NCBI RefSeq assembly: GCF_026191725.2
Contig: NZ_CP120863.1
Coordinates: 3,762,001-3,826,000 of the forward strand
Direction of reading: 5' to 3'
Origin: Roseibium porphyridii
GTDB lineage: Bacteria; Pseudomonadota; Alphaproteobacteria; Rhizobiales; Stappiaceae
DNA length: 64,000 nt
Below, piece after piece: positions 1 to 8,176 of this stretch; the stretch's first letter is position 1; every line of letters begins with the position of its first letter. A program made the translations under genes and the position numbers. A model generated the notes under the pieces. That model was not told the DNA's origin, ran no database searches, and saw nothing but the letters and a program-made list of their open reading frames with translations.

Positions 1-2
1 GG

Positions 3-548
3 CCTTTGTTTGGATTGCAAAGTTGGGTGGCCCTGCCAAAGGATTCAGAAGAAAGCGATCCCGACTTTCAGCACTTCGGCAGTACTGAACAGCCGGAGTT
101 TGCTGACAAGGGAGCTTCTGTGAAACTGATTGCAGGAGAACTCTACGGCCACAAGGCACCGGTAAAGACGGCATCGGACATGTTTTACGCTGACATTTCG
201 CTGGAGCCGGGTGCCAAAATACCGCTCGATGCAGGGTGGGAAGAACGTGGGCTCTATACAATCGCGGGGCAGATTTCCATCGCGGGACAAAGCTTCGATC
301 CGGCGCAGCTCCTGGTTTTCAGGGCAGGTGACCATCTTGTCGTTGAAAACAACTCACATGCCCCTGCCCGATTTGTCGTTCTTGGCGGGGAGCCCATGGA
401 CGGACGACGCTACATCTGGTGGAACTTCGTATCGTCCTCCAAAGAGAGAATTGAACAGGCAAAAGAAGATTGGCGGCTTGGGCGTTTCGACACCGTGCCC
501 GGCGATGCGGAAGAATTTATTCCGCTTCCGGATCGCCCAGGTCCCTGA
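3..548 (+). CDS. Pirin family protein, C-terminal part (5' end outside window)
   Basis: The frame is open from the first bases of the window, so this is the C-terminal ~181 residues of a longer protein. It opens with GLQSWVALP, the segment typical of the end of the first cupin of pirins, and continues with the pirin C-terminal domain (KLIAGELYG, then a second cupin ending in VLGGEPMD and the tryptophan-rich RRYIWWNFV). Pirins are iron-binding cupins; bacterial members act as quercetinase-like enzymes or redox modulators, and the exact role here cannot be read from sequence. The 3' end overlaps the convergent gene at 517-1482 by 32 bp. Confidence 0.88.
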   Translation, partial: PLFGLQSWVALPKDSEESDPDFQHFGSTEQPEFADKGASVKLIAGELYGHKAPVKTASDMFYADISLEPGAKIPLDAGWEERGLYTIAGQISIAGQSFDPAQLLVFRAGDHLVVENNSHAPARFVVLGGEPMDGRRYIWWNFVSSSKERIEQAKEDWRLGRFDTVPGDAEEFIPLPDRPGP

Positions 549-1482
549 CACTCCAGCCGCTTTCCAGCGGTGGTGCCTGTTCAAAGCGATCGGCGGGCCG
601 GATCAGATCCGGCTCCCCGAAATTCATGATTATGTTCAGGCGCTGATCTGCCAGGGGATCGCCTGTGAGGTTAGGGTCTTCCGGCGCGACGGAAAGCTGA
701 ACACCGCGATGGGTCGTCTCGATCTGACCGAAATTAGCAATCGCTTGCCTGAACGAGCTTGGTACGGTCCACCCGTAGCGGCGGGACAAAGCGTCAATCA
801 CCAACCAGACCGCGTCCAGACCAATCTGCTTCTGTTTTGGATCTTCGACCACGAGTTTGAGACGCAAATAGTCGATCTGCTCCTCAGATGGGCCTCGCAA
901 AAGGAAAAATAGGGTCGTTGACCCGAAATCCACACTAGGCGTCGTCAAAGGAACGAGGTCGGACGCGCATTGCCAACGCTCCCGCTGAAACGGAGCTTTT
1001 TTCCAACCTGGATTTTCAAGGCCCAGCGCCTTCAATTCCGCGCAGAGTGCGTCGGGCTTGCCGAGAAAACTTCGTTTCAACTCCGCAGCCAGTTCCGGAG
1101 ATCTGTTGAGCAACACAGACCTCATGTCCGGGTCAAAGGGTTGAAGTGGGTCACCGAACGCCAGCGCATGTTCATTCAATTCAATGACCTCACGATCGCT
1201 GGAACTCAAAAACAGCGCGCCGACCGCAAACCCGGCGGTCAATAGGGCCAACGTGCCCCAGATATAGTATGGCGTCACAAAGGGTCGACTTACTTGCCGT
1301 GATCGCCGTTTGGGTTTCTGGGGGGGCTTATCTTCTTCAAAGAGGTTGCCGGCCGGTTCAGCCCATCGCGGTCCCGTAGCAACGGGATGCCCACCTCGGC
1401 CGGATGAGTTCTTTGGCCGGACTTTTTCGCTGTTTGATCGGCCAATCAGAAGTTGCCTTATCTTGTTTCCAACGTCAGACAT
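517..1482 (-). CDS. Membrane-anchored hypothetical protein (possibly DUF6030-like)
   Basis: The 321-residue product has a basic, disordered N-terminus (about residues 1-65, with a run of K/R just before the membrane), one hydrophobic segment at about 72-93, then a ~225-residue soluble domain with two cysteines (around DALCAEL and RWQCASD) that could form a disulfide. The topology suggests N-in, with the domain in the periplasm. Its general look resembles DUF6030 proteins of rhizobia, but this is from memory and not certain. No catalytic motif is visible. It is transcribed towards the pirin gene and overlaps its 3' end. No function can be assigned. Confidence 0.7.
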   Translation of the reverse strand: MSDVGNKIRQLLIGRSNSEKVRPKNSSGRGGHPVATGPRWAEPAGNLFEEDKPPQKPKRRSRQVSRPFVTPYYIWGTLALLTAGFAVGALFLSSSDREVIELNEHALAFGDPLQPFDPDMRSVLLNRSPELAAELKRSFLGKPDALCAELKALGLENPGWKKAPFQRERWQCASDLVPLTTPSVDFGSTTLFFLLRGPSEEQIDYLRLKLVVEDPKQKQIGLDAVWLVIDALSRRYGWTVPSSFRQAIANFGQIETTHRGVQLSVAPEDPNLTGDPLADQRLNIIMNFGEPDLIRPADRFEQAPPLESGWSVRDLGDPEAE

Positions 1483-1914
1483 TCAATCCTGCACGTGTCG
1501 TCCACTACAAAACCGGCACAAAACCACGCTTTTATTCAACCAAAGTCTTGAAAACACAACTGGATCCCTGTCATTTAAGGTCCAACTTCACGATTTTGCA
1601 TTCATGATCCGTCCATGAGTCCTGCAATCCAACCATCAGACCGATGCGACGAGACAATAATGCAATCCTTTCCAGGCGAAGAGCATGATCCACGTCATGA
1701 GACTATTGCAACAGACAAACGATTGGCACTGACGAATGTGACTTCGAATGATGCCAGTGCACACATCCATTCCGGTTTTTTGGTGACACAGTCCATTAAA
1801 GCAAACTGGAAACAGCAAATACGCTGCTCGAATTACAAAGCAGCGGCAACCAGACAAATAAAATGAAAACTGGCCAAACGGCTGACTTCAAACTATCGAA
1901 ACGGACGGACTGAC
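1483..1914. other. Intergenic region between two divergent genes
   Basis: A 432-bp gap between the start of the membrane-anchored unknown on the minus strand and the ROK kinase start on the plus strand. It must carry both promoters. Short open frames occur on both strands (for example 1615-1866 plus) but none has a convincing ribosome-binding site or recognisable product. I see no strong hairpin or tRNA-like structure. Confidence 0.4.
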
Positions 1915-2808
1915 ATGCGGCTTGGGATCGACTGGGGTGGCACCAAAATTGAAATTATCGCCCTTTCCAATGACGGCGAAGAAATTTTCCGCAAGCGGGT
2001 CGACACACCTCGCGATGACTACCAAGGGTGTCTTGACGCTGTAAAATTCCTGGTTGATGCCGCCGAGGGAGAAACGGGACAGACAGGCACTCTTGGTCTT
2101 GGCATACCTGGGTCGCTTTCTCCAAAGACGGGTCTTGTAAAGAATGCCAATTCCACATGGATGAATGGCATGCCGCTGGACAAGGACCTCGAACGGCATC
2201 TTGAACGAAAGGTCCGCATTCAAAACGACGCCAATTGCCTTGCCGTTTCAGAGGCGACCGATGGTGCAGGTGCAGGAGCACATGTTGTCCACGCCATCAT
2301 CATCGGAACAGGATGCGGCTCTGGAATCGCCATAGATCGAACCGCCCATCGCGGCGCAAACGGTATTGGCGGTGAATGGGGTGGCATCACGGTTCCATGG
2401 TTGAAACCTGACGAGTTCCCGGGGCCGGACAGCTGGATCGGGCACAAGGGCGTTATCGATCGCTGGTGTTCCGGAACCGGATTCCAACTCGACTACAAGG
2501 AAAAAACCGGCAAGGGCCTAAAAGGTCACCAAATCATGGATTTGAAGCGTCAGGGAGACGAAACCGCACGCACTGTCTATACCGACTATGTCAGCCGCCT
2601 GGCGCGGAGCCTTGCTATGTCCGCCAATTTACTGGACCCGGATGTATTTGTTCTGGGAGGCGGCATGTCAAATATCAGCGAACTCTATGAAGATCTGCCG
2701 CCGGCAATGGCGCCTTACATCTTCTCCGACACTTTTGACACTCCAATCCGCAAAGCGGTTCATGGAGACAGTTCGGGTGTCCGGGGCGCTGCCTGGTTGT
2801 GGGGTTGA
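1915..2808 (+). CDS. ROK family sugar kinase lacking the zinc-binding motif
   Basis: A 297-residue protein with the ASKHA kinase fold of ROK proteins (fructokinase/glucokinase type): phosphate-1 motif GIDWGGTK at residues 4-11, catalytic Asp in QNDAN (D105), phosphate-2 motif GTGCGSG (131-137) and the adenosine-binding VLGGG near residue 250. The ROK signature normally has Gly-x-Glu-x-Gly-His followed by Cys-x-Cys-Gly-x-x-Gly-Cys-x-Glu. Here the His is Gly157, the three Cys are Ser173, Ile175 and Val180, and the Glu is Asp182, so the structural zinc site is gone while the kinase core is intact. The substrate is unknown. Its 3' end overlaps the convergent methyltransferase gene by 49 bp. Confidence 0.88.
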   Translation: MRLGIDWGGTKIEIIALSNDGEEIFRKRVDTPRDDYQGCLDAVKFLVDAAEGETGQTGTLGLGIPGSLSPKTGLVKNANSTWMNGMPLDKDLERHLERKVRIQNDANCLAVSEATDGAGAGAHVVHAIIIGTGCGSGIAIDRTAHRGANGIGGEWGGITVPWLKPDEFPGPDSWIGHKGVIDRWCSGTGFQLDYKEKTGKGLKGHQIMDLKRQGDETARTVYTDYVSRLARSLAMSANLLDPDVFVLGGGMSNISELYEDLPPAMAPYIFSDTFDTPIRKAVHGDSSGVRGAAWLWG

Positions 2809-3704
2809 GGCCGCCAGAACCGTAGCAATTGCATGATCTTGGATTTTGTCGGCCTCAATTCCTTTTCGACGGCTTCCTGAACCTTCCTGGAACTGTCGTT
2901 GAAGTGTTTCTCGATGAGGTTCCGGTCAACCTTGCGACCAACTTTGAACAGGAAGCCATCATTGTTGTTGTGTTTGATGAGTTCACAGCCAAGGCCTGCC
3001 ATCAAGCCTATAAAGGAATCGTGCGTGAAATAGTATTTATGCGCGATGTGGAAGTGCTGAAGCCATTGGCGCGCGCGCTGCCGGTCGATTATGGGCGTAG
3101 CAACATAAAGAAGGCCGTCGGGCTTACAGCAGTCCTGAATGATTGTCTTCATTTCCGCAAACGGGTCGATCATGTGTTCAATAACGTGTGAGACGACCAC
3201 GAGGTCATATTTTATCGCATTGTCATACGGAAGAATGCCGTTGTCGTAGGCAAATTGGCTGTAGTTTCCCTCTACCTCATGCAGCGAAACCACCTTGCCT
3301 TCGGCAAGGAAGCCGGCAGTGCGCCCGCCGGCCCCCCCACCAAAATCGAGAACGCTATCGAACTCGGGCATCAGGTCCTTAAAAAAGGGCACGATGGTTC
3401 TGTCATTCTGGTCATTGAAAAGCTGCGCAGGCGTCTTGTCGCTGCGCTTCACGTCACCATAAACCTGGCCATAGTAGTAAGCCGCTGTCTCGCGCGTGAA
3501 GTAAGGGTTTGCACGCAATGTACCGCATCTGGTGCAAGCCACGATCGGCAAGAAGTTTCGATGCCTGGAAACCGTCGAGACCACAATGGATTCGCTGCTG
3601 CCACAAATACACTTCGTGAACTCGAACGTATGCTTTTCGATGTCGGGAAATTCGTTGAATTCTTCCCGGAACTTGTAGTTCGTATTGTTGATATCGAAAA
3701 GCAT
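2760..3704 (-). CDS. Class I SAM-dependent methyltransferase with N-terminal cysteine cluster
   Basis: The 314-residue product begins with a small domain holding CxC and CxxC pairs (CICG at about 32-35 and CTRCG about 57-61), likely a zinc-binding module as in many sugar or lipid C/O-methyltransferases. The SAM domain follows: motif I VLDFGGGAGG (about 117-126), an acidic loop LHEVEG, and the post-II segment VVVSHVIEHM then PDGLLYVATP, typical of Methyltransf_23. The substrate is unknown. It ends inside the ROK kinase gene on the opposite strand; that convergent overlap is visible and may be selected or just compact packing. Confidence 0.82.
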   Translation of the reverse strand: MLFDINNTNYKFREEFNEFPDIEKHTFEFTKCICGSSESIVVSTVSRHRNFLPIVACTRCGTLRANPYFTRETAAYYYGQVYGDVKRSDKTPAQLFNDQNDRTIVPFFKDLMPEFDSVLDFGGGAGGRTAGFLAEGKVVSLHEVEGNYSQFAYDNGILPYDNAIKYDLVVVSHVIEHMIDPFAEMKTIIQDCCKPDGLLYVATPIIDRQRARQWLQHFHIAHKYYFTHDSFIGLMAGLGCELIKHNNNDGFLFKVGRKVDRNLIEKHFNDSSRKVQEAVEKELRPTKSKIMQLLRFWRPQPHNQAAPRTPELSP

Positions 3705-3749
3705 TTACCGAGGCTCTTTGATTGGTGAAAAGAGGGCCGCTGGTATCGG

Positions 3750-3790
3750 AGGATAGAAGCGCCTGTCAACCTAGATGGCGCTTCTATCCT
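3750..3790. repeat. Perfect 14-bp inverted repeat between methyltransferase and EamA genes
   Basis: AGGATAGAAGCGCC (3750-3763) and its exact complement GGCGCTTCTATCCT (3777-3790) flank a 13-nt loop. It lies 3' of the EamA gene and 5' of the methyltransferase gene on the minus strand. There is no T-run on either side, so it is either a weak terminator/processing hairpin for the EamA transcript or a regulatory site ahead of the methyltransferase. Confidence 0.6.
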
Positions 3791-3830
3791 GCTTTGACAA
3801 TTGCGACCACAACATTGCAGTTGTGACTTG

Positions 3831-4820
3831 TCAGTGTCTGTTTCGGCCACGTGTGACAAGCACGATCCCTGCCCCGACAGCGGCCACGGCAGCCAGTTTT
3901 GCGGCATTCGGAATTTCTCCAAAAACGAGAAATCCAAGACCAAGCCCCACAACGGCTGCAACAGACCCGATCTGGCTGAGATAAACAGGCCCTGCGGTCT
4001 GCTGTAACCGGAAATAGAGCCCGTATTGAAGCGAAAAGATGGCGGCTTGCGCGGCAAGCAGCGCACCTGCGTTTTCGTTCCAGCTCCCCGGCGCAAAAGG
4101 AACGCCGAAAAAGAGGTTGAAAACCGCTAGTGCAACAAAACCGACTGCCATCATGCCGAGCGCGAGGTCGACTGGTTTGGCACCGGCTGGCCACTTCAGT
4201 GTTCTATAAATATTGCCGGTTGCCAGAAAGACCGGGATGGTCAGCGCAAACAGAGACCAAAAGGAGGCTTCGACGTTCAGATCCCTGCCAGATACGGCCA
4301 GGAGAACACCGCCAGCCAAACCAAAGAGAACACCCGTTGCCCGAAGCTTCTGGAAATGCTCAATCCGCAGAACCACGGCGAATGCGTATGTCAGCACCAG
4401 TGGAAAGGCAAAACTCAAGGACACGAAACCCGCACCTACCTTGGGCGCCGCCACCACTGCGATCATGTTCGGAATGATGAACAAAACTCCGCTCACAAGG
4501 AGATAGAACGCCAACTGAGCAAGCCCAGCGCTACTTCGCGCACGCTCTGGGCCAGACCTGGAGCCTGCAAACAATCTGGTCAATGCAAAAAGACCGATGG
4601 CGCCGCCAAGAATAGACCATTGCAGCAATGCCAAAGGATGCCATCCAAACTCAGGTGCCGCCTTGGCAATGATTGTCGAAACAGCAAGAAAGCTTCCGAC
4701 GATCAAAAGCAGCACGAGTGGTTGCTCAGGGCTTTTGATCTGAAAGCGGCCTCGGGACCGTTCGTTTGTTTCGACATTTGGTCCGGCCGAGATCGGCTCC
4801 GAACTCAGCACCTTTGTCAT
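3831..4820 (-). CDS. EamA/DMT-family membrane transporter
   Basis: A 329-residue hydrophobic protein with about ten membrane segments arranged as two EamA-like halves. The first half begins after a ~35-residue cytoplasmic tail (segment starting VLLLIVGSFLAVSTI); the second half ends with FLVFGEIPNAAKL then an AAVGAGIVL segment, the usual last two helices. The frame extends 86 codons further upstream, but the ATG at 4820 is preceded by AAGAAGGGAT at proper spacing and the extension is not conserved-looking, so I start there. Members export small metabolites or amino acids. The gene is divergent from a marR gene, and the intergenic region has palindromes that could bind that regulator. Confidence 0.85.
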   Translation of the reverse strand: MTKVLSSEPISAGPNVETNERSRGRFQIKSPEQPLVLLLIVGSFLAVSTIIAKAAPEFGWHPLALLQWSILGGAIGLFALTRLFAGSRSGPERARSSAGLAQLAFYLLVSGVLFIIPNMIAVVAAPKVGAGFVSLSFAFPLVLTYAFAVVLRIEHFQKLRATGVLFGLAGGVLLAVSGRDLNVEASFWSLFALTIPVFLATGNIYRTLKWPAGAKPVDLALGMMAVGFVALAVFNLFFGVPFAPGSWNENAGALLAAQAAIFSLQYGLYFRLQQTAGPVYLSQIGSVAAVVGLGLGFLVFGEIPNAAKLAAVAAVGAGIVLVTRGRNRH

Positions 4821-4887
4821 TTGGATATCCCTTCTTGATCTTTCGCCGGCGGCAAGCCTGCTGCCTGACCAAGAAGTAGCAACATTT

Positions 4888-4916
4888 ATCTTGATTTCAA
4901 GATACTTGTCTTCAAG
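4888..4916. promoter_or_regulatory. Two palindromes in the eamA-marR divergent promoter region
   Basis: ATCTTGATTTCAAGAT (4888-4903) is a 16-bp palindrome with 7-bp arms and a 2-base centre. CTTGTCTTCAAG (4905-4916) follows at once, its centre 15 bp away. Both fit CTTG-N4-CAAG, the kind of short palindrome bound by MarR dimers. A third copy, CTTGAATTCAAG, sits upstream of the FKBP-rhodanese gene. Binding by the adjacent MarR protein is inferred. Confidence 0.6.
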
Positions 4917-5050
4917 ATTCTTGGCTTTTGTTGACTTCCCTCTGATAACGCTGGAGAATTTCAATCCTACAAACCGGACAGTGTGCACCCGCCAGCCATT
5001 GTTCATTCGCGCGCAGATAACAAAATGGTCCGCCAAACAAGGTTCTTCCG

Positions 5051-5626
5051 ATGACGTCTCAATCAGACACACCGTCAAAATCGAATTCTCACTTGTTTGG
5101 CGATCCTGCAGACCTGCTGGTTGACAGAGCCGAACGCGCCCAAAGACAATGGCAAAAGGAAATGCCTGAAGTCGCAGACCGCTTGTCTCCGATGGTACTG
5201 CTTGGCAGGCTCAGCGAATCTGCACAGCTCATGAGCCAAAACTATCTCGCGCCCGCCTATGCAGATATTGGCCTCAAAACCGGCGAGTTTGACGTTCTGG
5301 CAACCCTGGTGCGCTCTGGACCGCCTTATAAACTGACACCAACAGAACTCTACCGCACCACAATGATGAGCTCTGGTGGCATGACGGCTCGAATAGACAA
5401 GTTGGAAAAAGGTGGACTTGTTGAAAGGTGCCCTCACCCGGAAGATAGGCGAGCTCTTACGGTTTGCCTGACGGAAAAGGGCCTCAACTTGATCAAAGGC
5501 AAGATCCCCGACTATGTCGACATGCAACATCAAGCTGTAGACGGTCTATCCAAACAGGAACAGCAGCAACTATCGGGATTGCTGGAAAAGCTGATACGAA
5601 CAGCCAACGAAAAGAAGGTGCCCTGA
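5051..5626 (+). CDS. MarR family transcriptional regulator
   Basis: The 191-residue product has the MarR winged-helix core at about residues 75-145: helix LTPTELYRTTMMSSGGMTARIDKL, then the wing ERCPHPEDRRALTVCLTEKG with the signature DxR. The flanking helices (45-70 and 150-190) should form the dimer interface. MarR proteins bind short palindromes as dimers and are released by small ligands or oxidation; two cysteines lie in the wing region. It is divergent from an EamA transporter and upstream of the FKBP-rhodanese gene, and palindromes of the same pattern lie before both neighbours, so it probably controls itself and one or both of them. Confidence 0.9.
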   Translation: MTSQSDTPSKSNSHLFGDPADLLVDRAERAQRQWQKEMPEVADRLSPMVLLGRLSESAQLMSQNYLAPAYADIGLKTGEFDVLATLVRSGPPYKLTPTELYRTTMMSSGGMTARIDKLEKGGLVERCPHPEDRRALTVCLTEKGLNLIKGKIPDYVDMQHQAVDGLSKQEQQQLSGLLEKLIRTANEKKVP

Positions 5627-5692
5627 CTTGCCATTCAGAGACGGAACCCGCCAGATCATAAAAGCAACCTGTCACTTGGATCCGCGTCCAAA

Positions 5693-5724
5693 CTTGAATT
5701 CAAGAACCGTTGAATTGCAATTCA
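5693..5724 (+). promoter_or_regulatory. Palindromes upstream of the FKBP-rhodanese gene
   Basis: CTTGAATTCAAG (5693-5704) is a perfect 12-bp palindrome that differs by one base from CTTGATTTCAAG upstream of marR. TGAATTGCAATTCA (5711-5724) is a second perfect 14-bp palindrome 6 bp further on. They lie 54-85 bp before the chosen start codon, where a promoter would be. A shared MarR operator is the simplest reading. Confidence 0.55.
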
Positions 5725-5777
5725 GGTTCTAATCACCGACTTTCATGATCTTCAATTCCCGGAAGAATGGAAACAAA

Positions 5778-6542
5778 ATGGTAAAATGGCTCGCTGGTAT
5801 TCTAACCTCAATGTTGCTGGTCTTCCCGGCAACGGCACAGGAAGAAATTCAGATCCGTGATATCGAAAAGGGAACCGGCGAAGAAGCCAATGTCGGAGAG
5901 ACGGTGGTGGTGCATTACACCGGCTGGCTCATGGACGGAACAAAGTTCGATTCCAGTCTTGATAGAGGTACTCCTTTTTCCTTCACCCTCGGTGAAAGAC
6001 GCGTGATCCCTGGATGGGAAAAGGGCGTTGAAGGTATGCAGGTCGGTGGCAAGCGGGAGCTGATCATTCCGCCTGAAATGGGTTATGGCGCTCAGGGGGC
6101 CGGCGGTGTCATTCCGCCAAATGCGACGTTGAAATTTGAAATTGAGCTGCTTGAAGTCAAAGCAAAGAAGTTCTCCGACCTCAACAATGAAGACCTGAAA
6201 GGCAAACTGGCCGCTGGCACCACGGTTATTGATATCCGCAGGCCTGACGAATGGCAGCAAACAGGCGTTATTCCCGGGAGTCATTTGCTGACGTTTTTCG
6301 ATGCAAATGGCAACGTGAACCCAACTTTTGGAGCCGAACTTCAAAAACTGGTTGCAGGACCTTCGGAGGAAGTCGTTTTCATCTGCCGCACCGGTCGACG
6401 CAGCCAAGTGCTGTCGGAGTATTTAAGCGGTCAGGCAGGCTTTACGCAGGTCGCCAATGTCAAGGATGGGATCCTGAGCTGGATAGATCAAGGCGGTGAA
6501 ATTACGCAAGCCTCCATGCCGGAAAATTGCTGGCTCTGCTGA
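5778..6542 (+). CDS. Secreted FKBP-type peptidyl-prolyl isomerase fused to a rhodanese domain
   Basis: From the ATG at 5778 the 254-residue product starts with a clean signal peptide (hydrophobic core WLAGILTSMLLVF, cleavage near ATAQ-E). An upstream ATG at 5745 lacks a ribosome-binding site and would spoil the signal. An FKBP domain follows (about 24-126: VVVHYTGWL, VIPGWEKG, GYGAQGAG, IPPNATLKFEIEL), then a rhodanese domain with active-site loop CRTGRR (Cys203). Both domains would act in the periplasm: proline isomerisation and a sulfur-relay or thiol reaction on a protein. The joining of the two is unusual. Palindromes upstream suggest control by the neighbouring MarR protein. Confidence 0.9.
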   Translation: MVKWLAGILTSMLLVFPATAQEEIQIRDIEKGTGEEANVGETVVVHYTGWLMDGTKFDSSLDRGTPFSFTLGERRVIPGWEKGVEGMQVGGKRELIIPPEMGYGAQGAGGVIPPNATLKFEIELLEVKAKKFSDLNNEDLKGKLAAGTTVIDIRRPDEWQQTGVIPGSHLLTFFDANGNVNPTFGAELQKLVAGPSEEVVFICRTGRRSQVLSEYLSGQAGFTQVANVKDGILSWIDQGGEITQASMPENCWLC

Positions 6543-6640
6543 CAGTATTCTGGTCAGCCCAAGCCTCTTTTCGCCCCCCATTCAGATAGAACCGCCACAG
6601 AACGCTGTAGAGCGACCACCATCGTCTGAACGCTGCCTCA

Positions 6641-8062
6641 TCAGAGATCAGATGCCAGTTCCAGGCTCAAGCGATTGTGTTGATTGATGACGGGCGCCAT
6701 ATCCATCGTCACCACAGCGCCGTCCTCCACCACTGTTCTGCCATTGATCACTGTTGTTCTGGCAGACTGGGGAGCACAGAAGACGACCGCTGCCACCGGG
6801 TCATGTAGAGCACCAGCAAACTGTATGGAATTCAGGTCCAGAGTGAAGAAATCCGCGCATTTGCCAACCTGCAGCGAACCGATTTCGTCCCGCCCCAGAA
6901 CGGAAGCGCCACCGATGGTCGCAAGTTCAAGTGCTTCACGCGCAGTCATCCACTCATTGGCACGCAGTGGATGAGCAACCGGCAACAGGGTGTGTTTGCG
7001 TGGACCTTCCGGCGGCATAAGGCCCAGTTGCAGTCGTGCCAGAAGCATGGCCTGCCGAACTTCCATCAGCATATTGGATCCATCGTTGCTTGCGGATCCG
7101 TCGACACCAAGTCCAACCCGAACCCCGGCGGCCATGTACTTCTTGATGGGTGCTATTCCGGAAGCAAGGCGCATATTGGAACAAGGGCAATGAGCGGCGC
7201 CACAGCCCGTTGCTGCGAATAGCCGGATTTCATCGTCGTCAACATGAATGGCATGCGCGAACCAGACATCTGGTCCTGTCCAATCAAGTCCTTCCATCCA
7301 TTCAACGGGGCGTTTGCCGAAGCGTTCGAGTGTGTAACGCTCCTCATCCAGTGTTTCACAAAGGTGGGTGTGCAACATCACGCCTTTGTCTCTGGCGAGG
7401 CTGGCACTTTCGCGCAAAAGATTTTCAGATACGGAAAACGGTGAACATGGTGCCACAACAATGCGTGTCATCGCACCATGCGACGCATCATGGTACCTGT
7501 CGATTACCCGAACCGTGTCGGTAAGGATGTCGTCTTCATTTTCAACACACTCATCTGGCGGGAGCCCGCCCTGGCTTTCACCCAGCGACATGGACCCTCG
7601 GCTTGCATGGAAGCGCACGCCAAGATCTTTCGCTGCTTCAATCTGGTAATCGACCTTGTTGCCGCTTTGGAAAAGATAGGTGTGGTCGAATACTGTCGTA
7701 CACCCCGACAATGCCAACTCCGCCAGACCGACCAGCGTACTGGCTCTTGACGCCTCCGGATTTGTTTTTGCCCAAATCCGGTAATGTGCCTGAAGCCAGG
7801 GAAACAGATTGTTGTTTTGAGCCGCCGGTAGATTGCGTGTCAGCGTCTGATTCAAGTGGTGATGTGTATTCACAAACCCGGGCAGAACAATCTGACCTGT
7901 CGCATCAATAACCTTTTCCGCTGTTTCCGGAAGGTTTTCGGTCGGGCCGACTGCTTTCAGGATGCCATTTTCAGCATATAAGCCGCCGCCTCTAATTTCA
8001 CGGCGCTCGCCATCCATGGTCACGAGCATGTCGGCGTTTTTCAAAAGCAGTGTTCGGACCAT
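6641..8062 (-). CDS. Amidohydrolase of the 8-oxoguanine deaminase / ATZ-TRZ type
   Basis: A 473-residue metal-dependent deaminase. Visible metal and catalytic motifs are NTHHHLNQT (HxH after the N-terminal beta-sandwich), VMLHTHLCET (His plus Glu), WFAHAIHVD (His) and VDGSASND (Asp). The VDGSASNDGSNMLMEVRQAM stretch is characteristic of 8-oxoguanine deaminases and related hydroxyatrazine-type enzymes. The expected reaction is hydrolytic removal of an amino group from an oxidised purine or similar heterocycle in the cytoplasm. I use the ATG at 8062; an in-frame TTG 12 codons upstream adds non-conserved sequence. It follows sthA on the same strand, 114 bp away. Confidence 0.85.
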   Translation of the reverse strand: MVRTLLLKNADMLVTMDGERREIRGGGLYAENGILKAVGPTENLPETAEKVIDATGQIVLPGFVNTHHHLNQTLTRNLPAAQNNNLFPWLQAHYRIWAKTNPEASRASTLVGLAELALSGCTTVFDHTYLFQSGNKVDYQIEAAKDLGVRFHASRGSMSLGESQGGLPPDECVENEDDILTDTVRVIDRYHDASHGAMTRIVVAPCSPFSVSENLLRESASLARDKGVMLHTHLCETLDEERYTLERFGKRPVEWMEGLDWTGPDVWFAHAIHVDDDEIRLFAATGCGAAHCPCSNMRLASGIAPIKKYMAAGVRVGLGVDGSASNDGSNMLMEVRQAMLLARLQLGLMPPEGPRKHTLLPVAHPLRANEWMTAREALELATIGGASVLGRDEIGSLQVGKCADFFTLDLNSIQFAGALHDPVAAVVFCAPQSARTTVINGRTVVEDGAVVTMDMAPVINQHNRLSLELASDL

Positions 8063-8176
8063 TGGGATTGACCGGCTCGAATCGTTGTTGTCGTACAATT
8101 ACGTAAAGCTTATGTGTCCAGCCGTTCCAAAGCTATTGACGAAATTGCGGCCGTCACCTGCTTTTCAAGACAGCTT

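Noticed and set aside
1615..1866. An 83-codon plus-strand frame in the gap before the ROK kinase
   Set aside because: No ribosome-binding site, no similarity I recognise, and unbiased composition.
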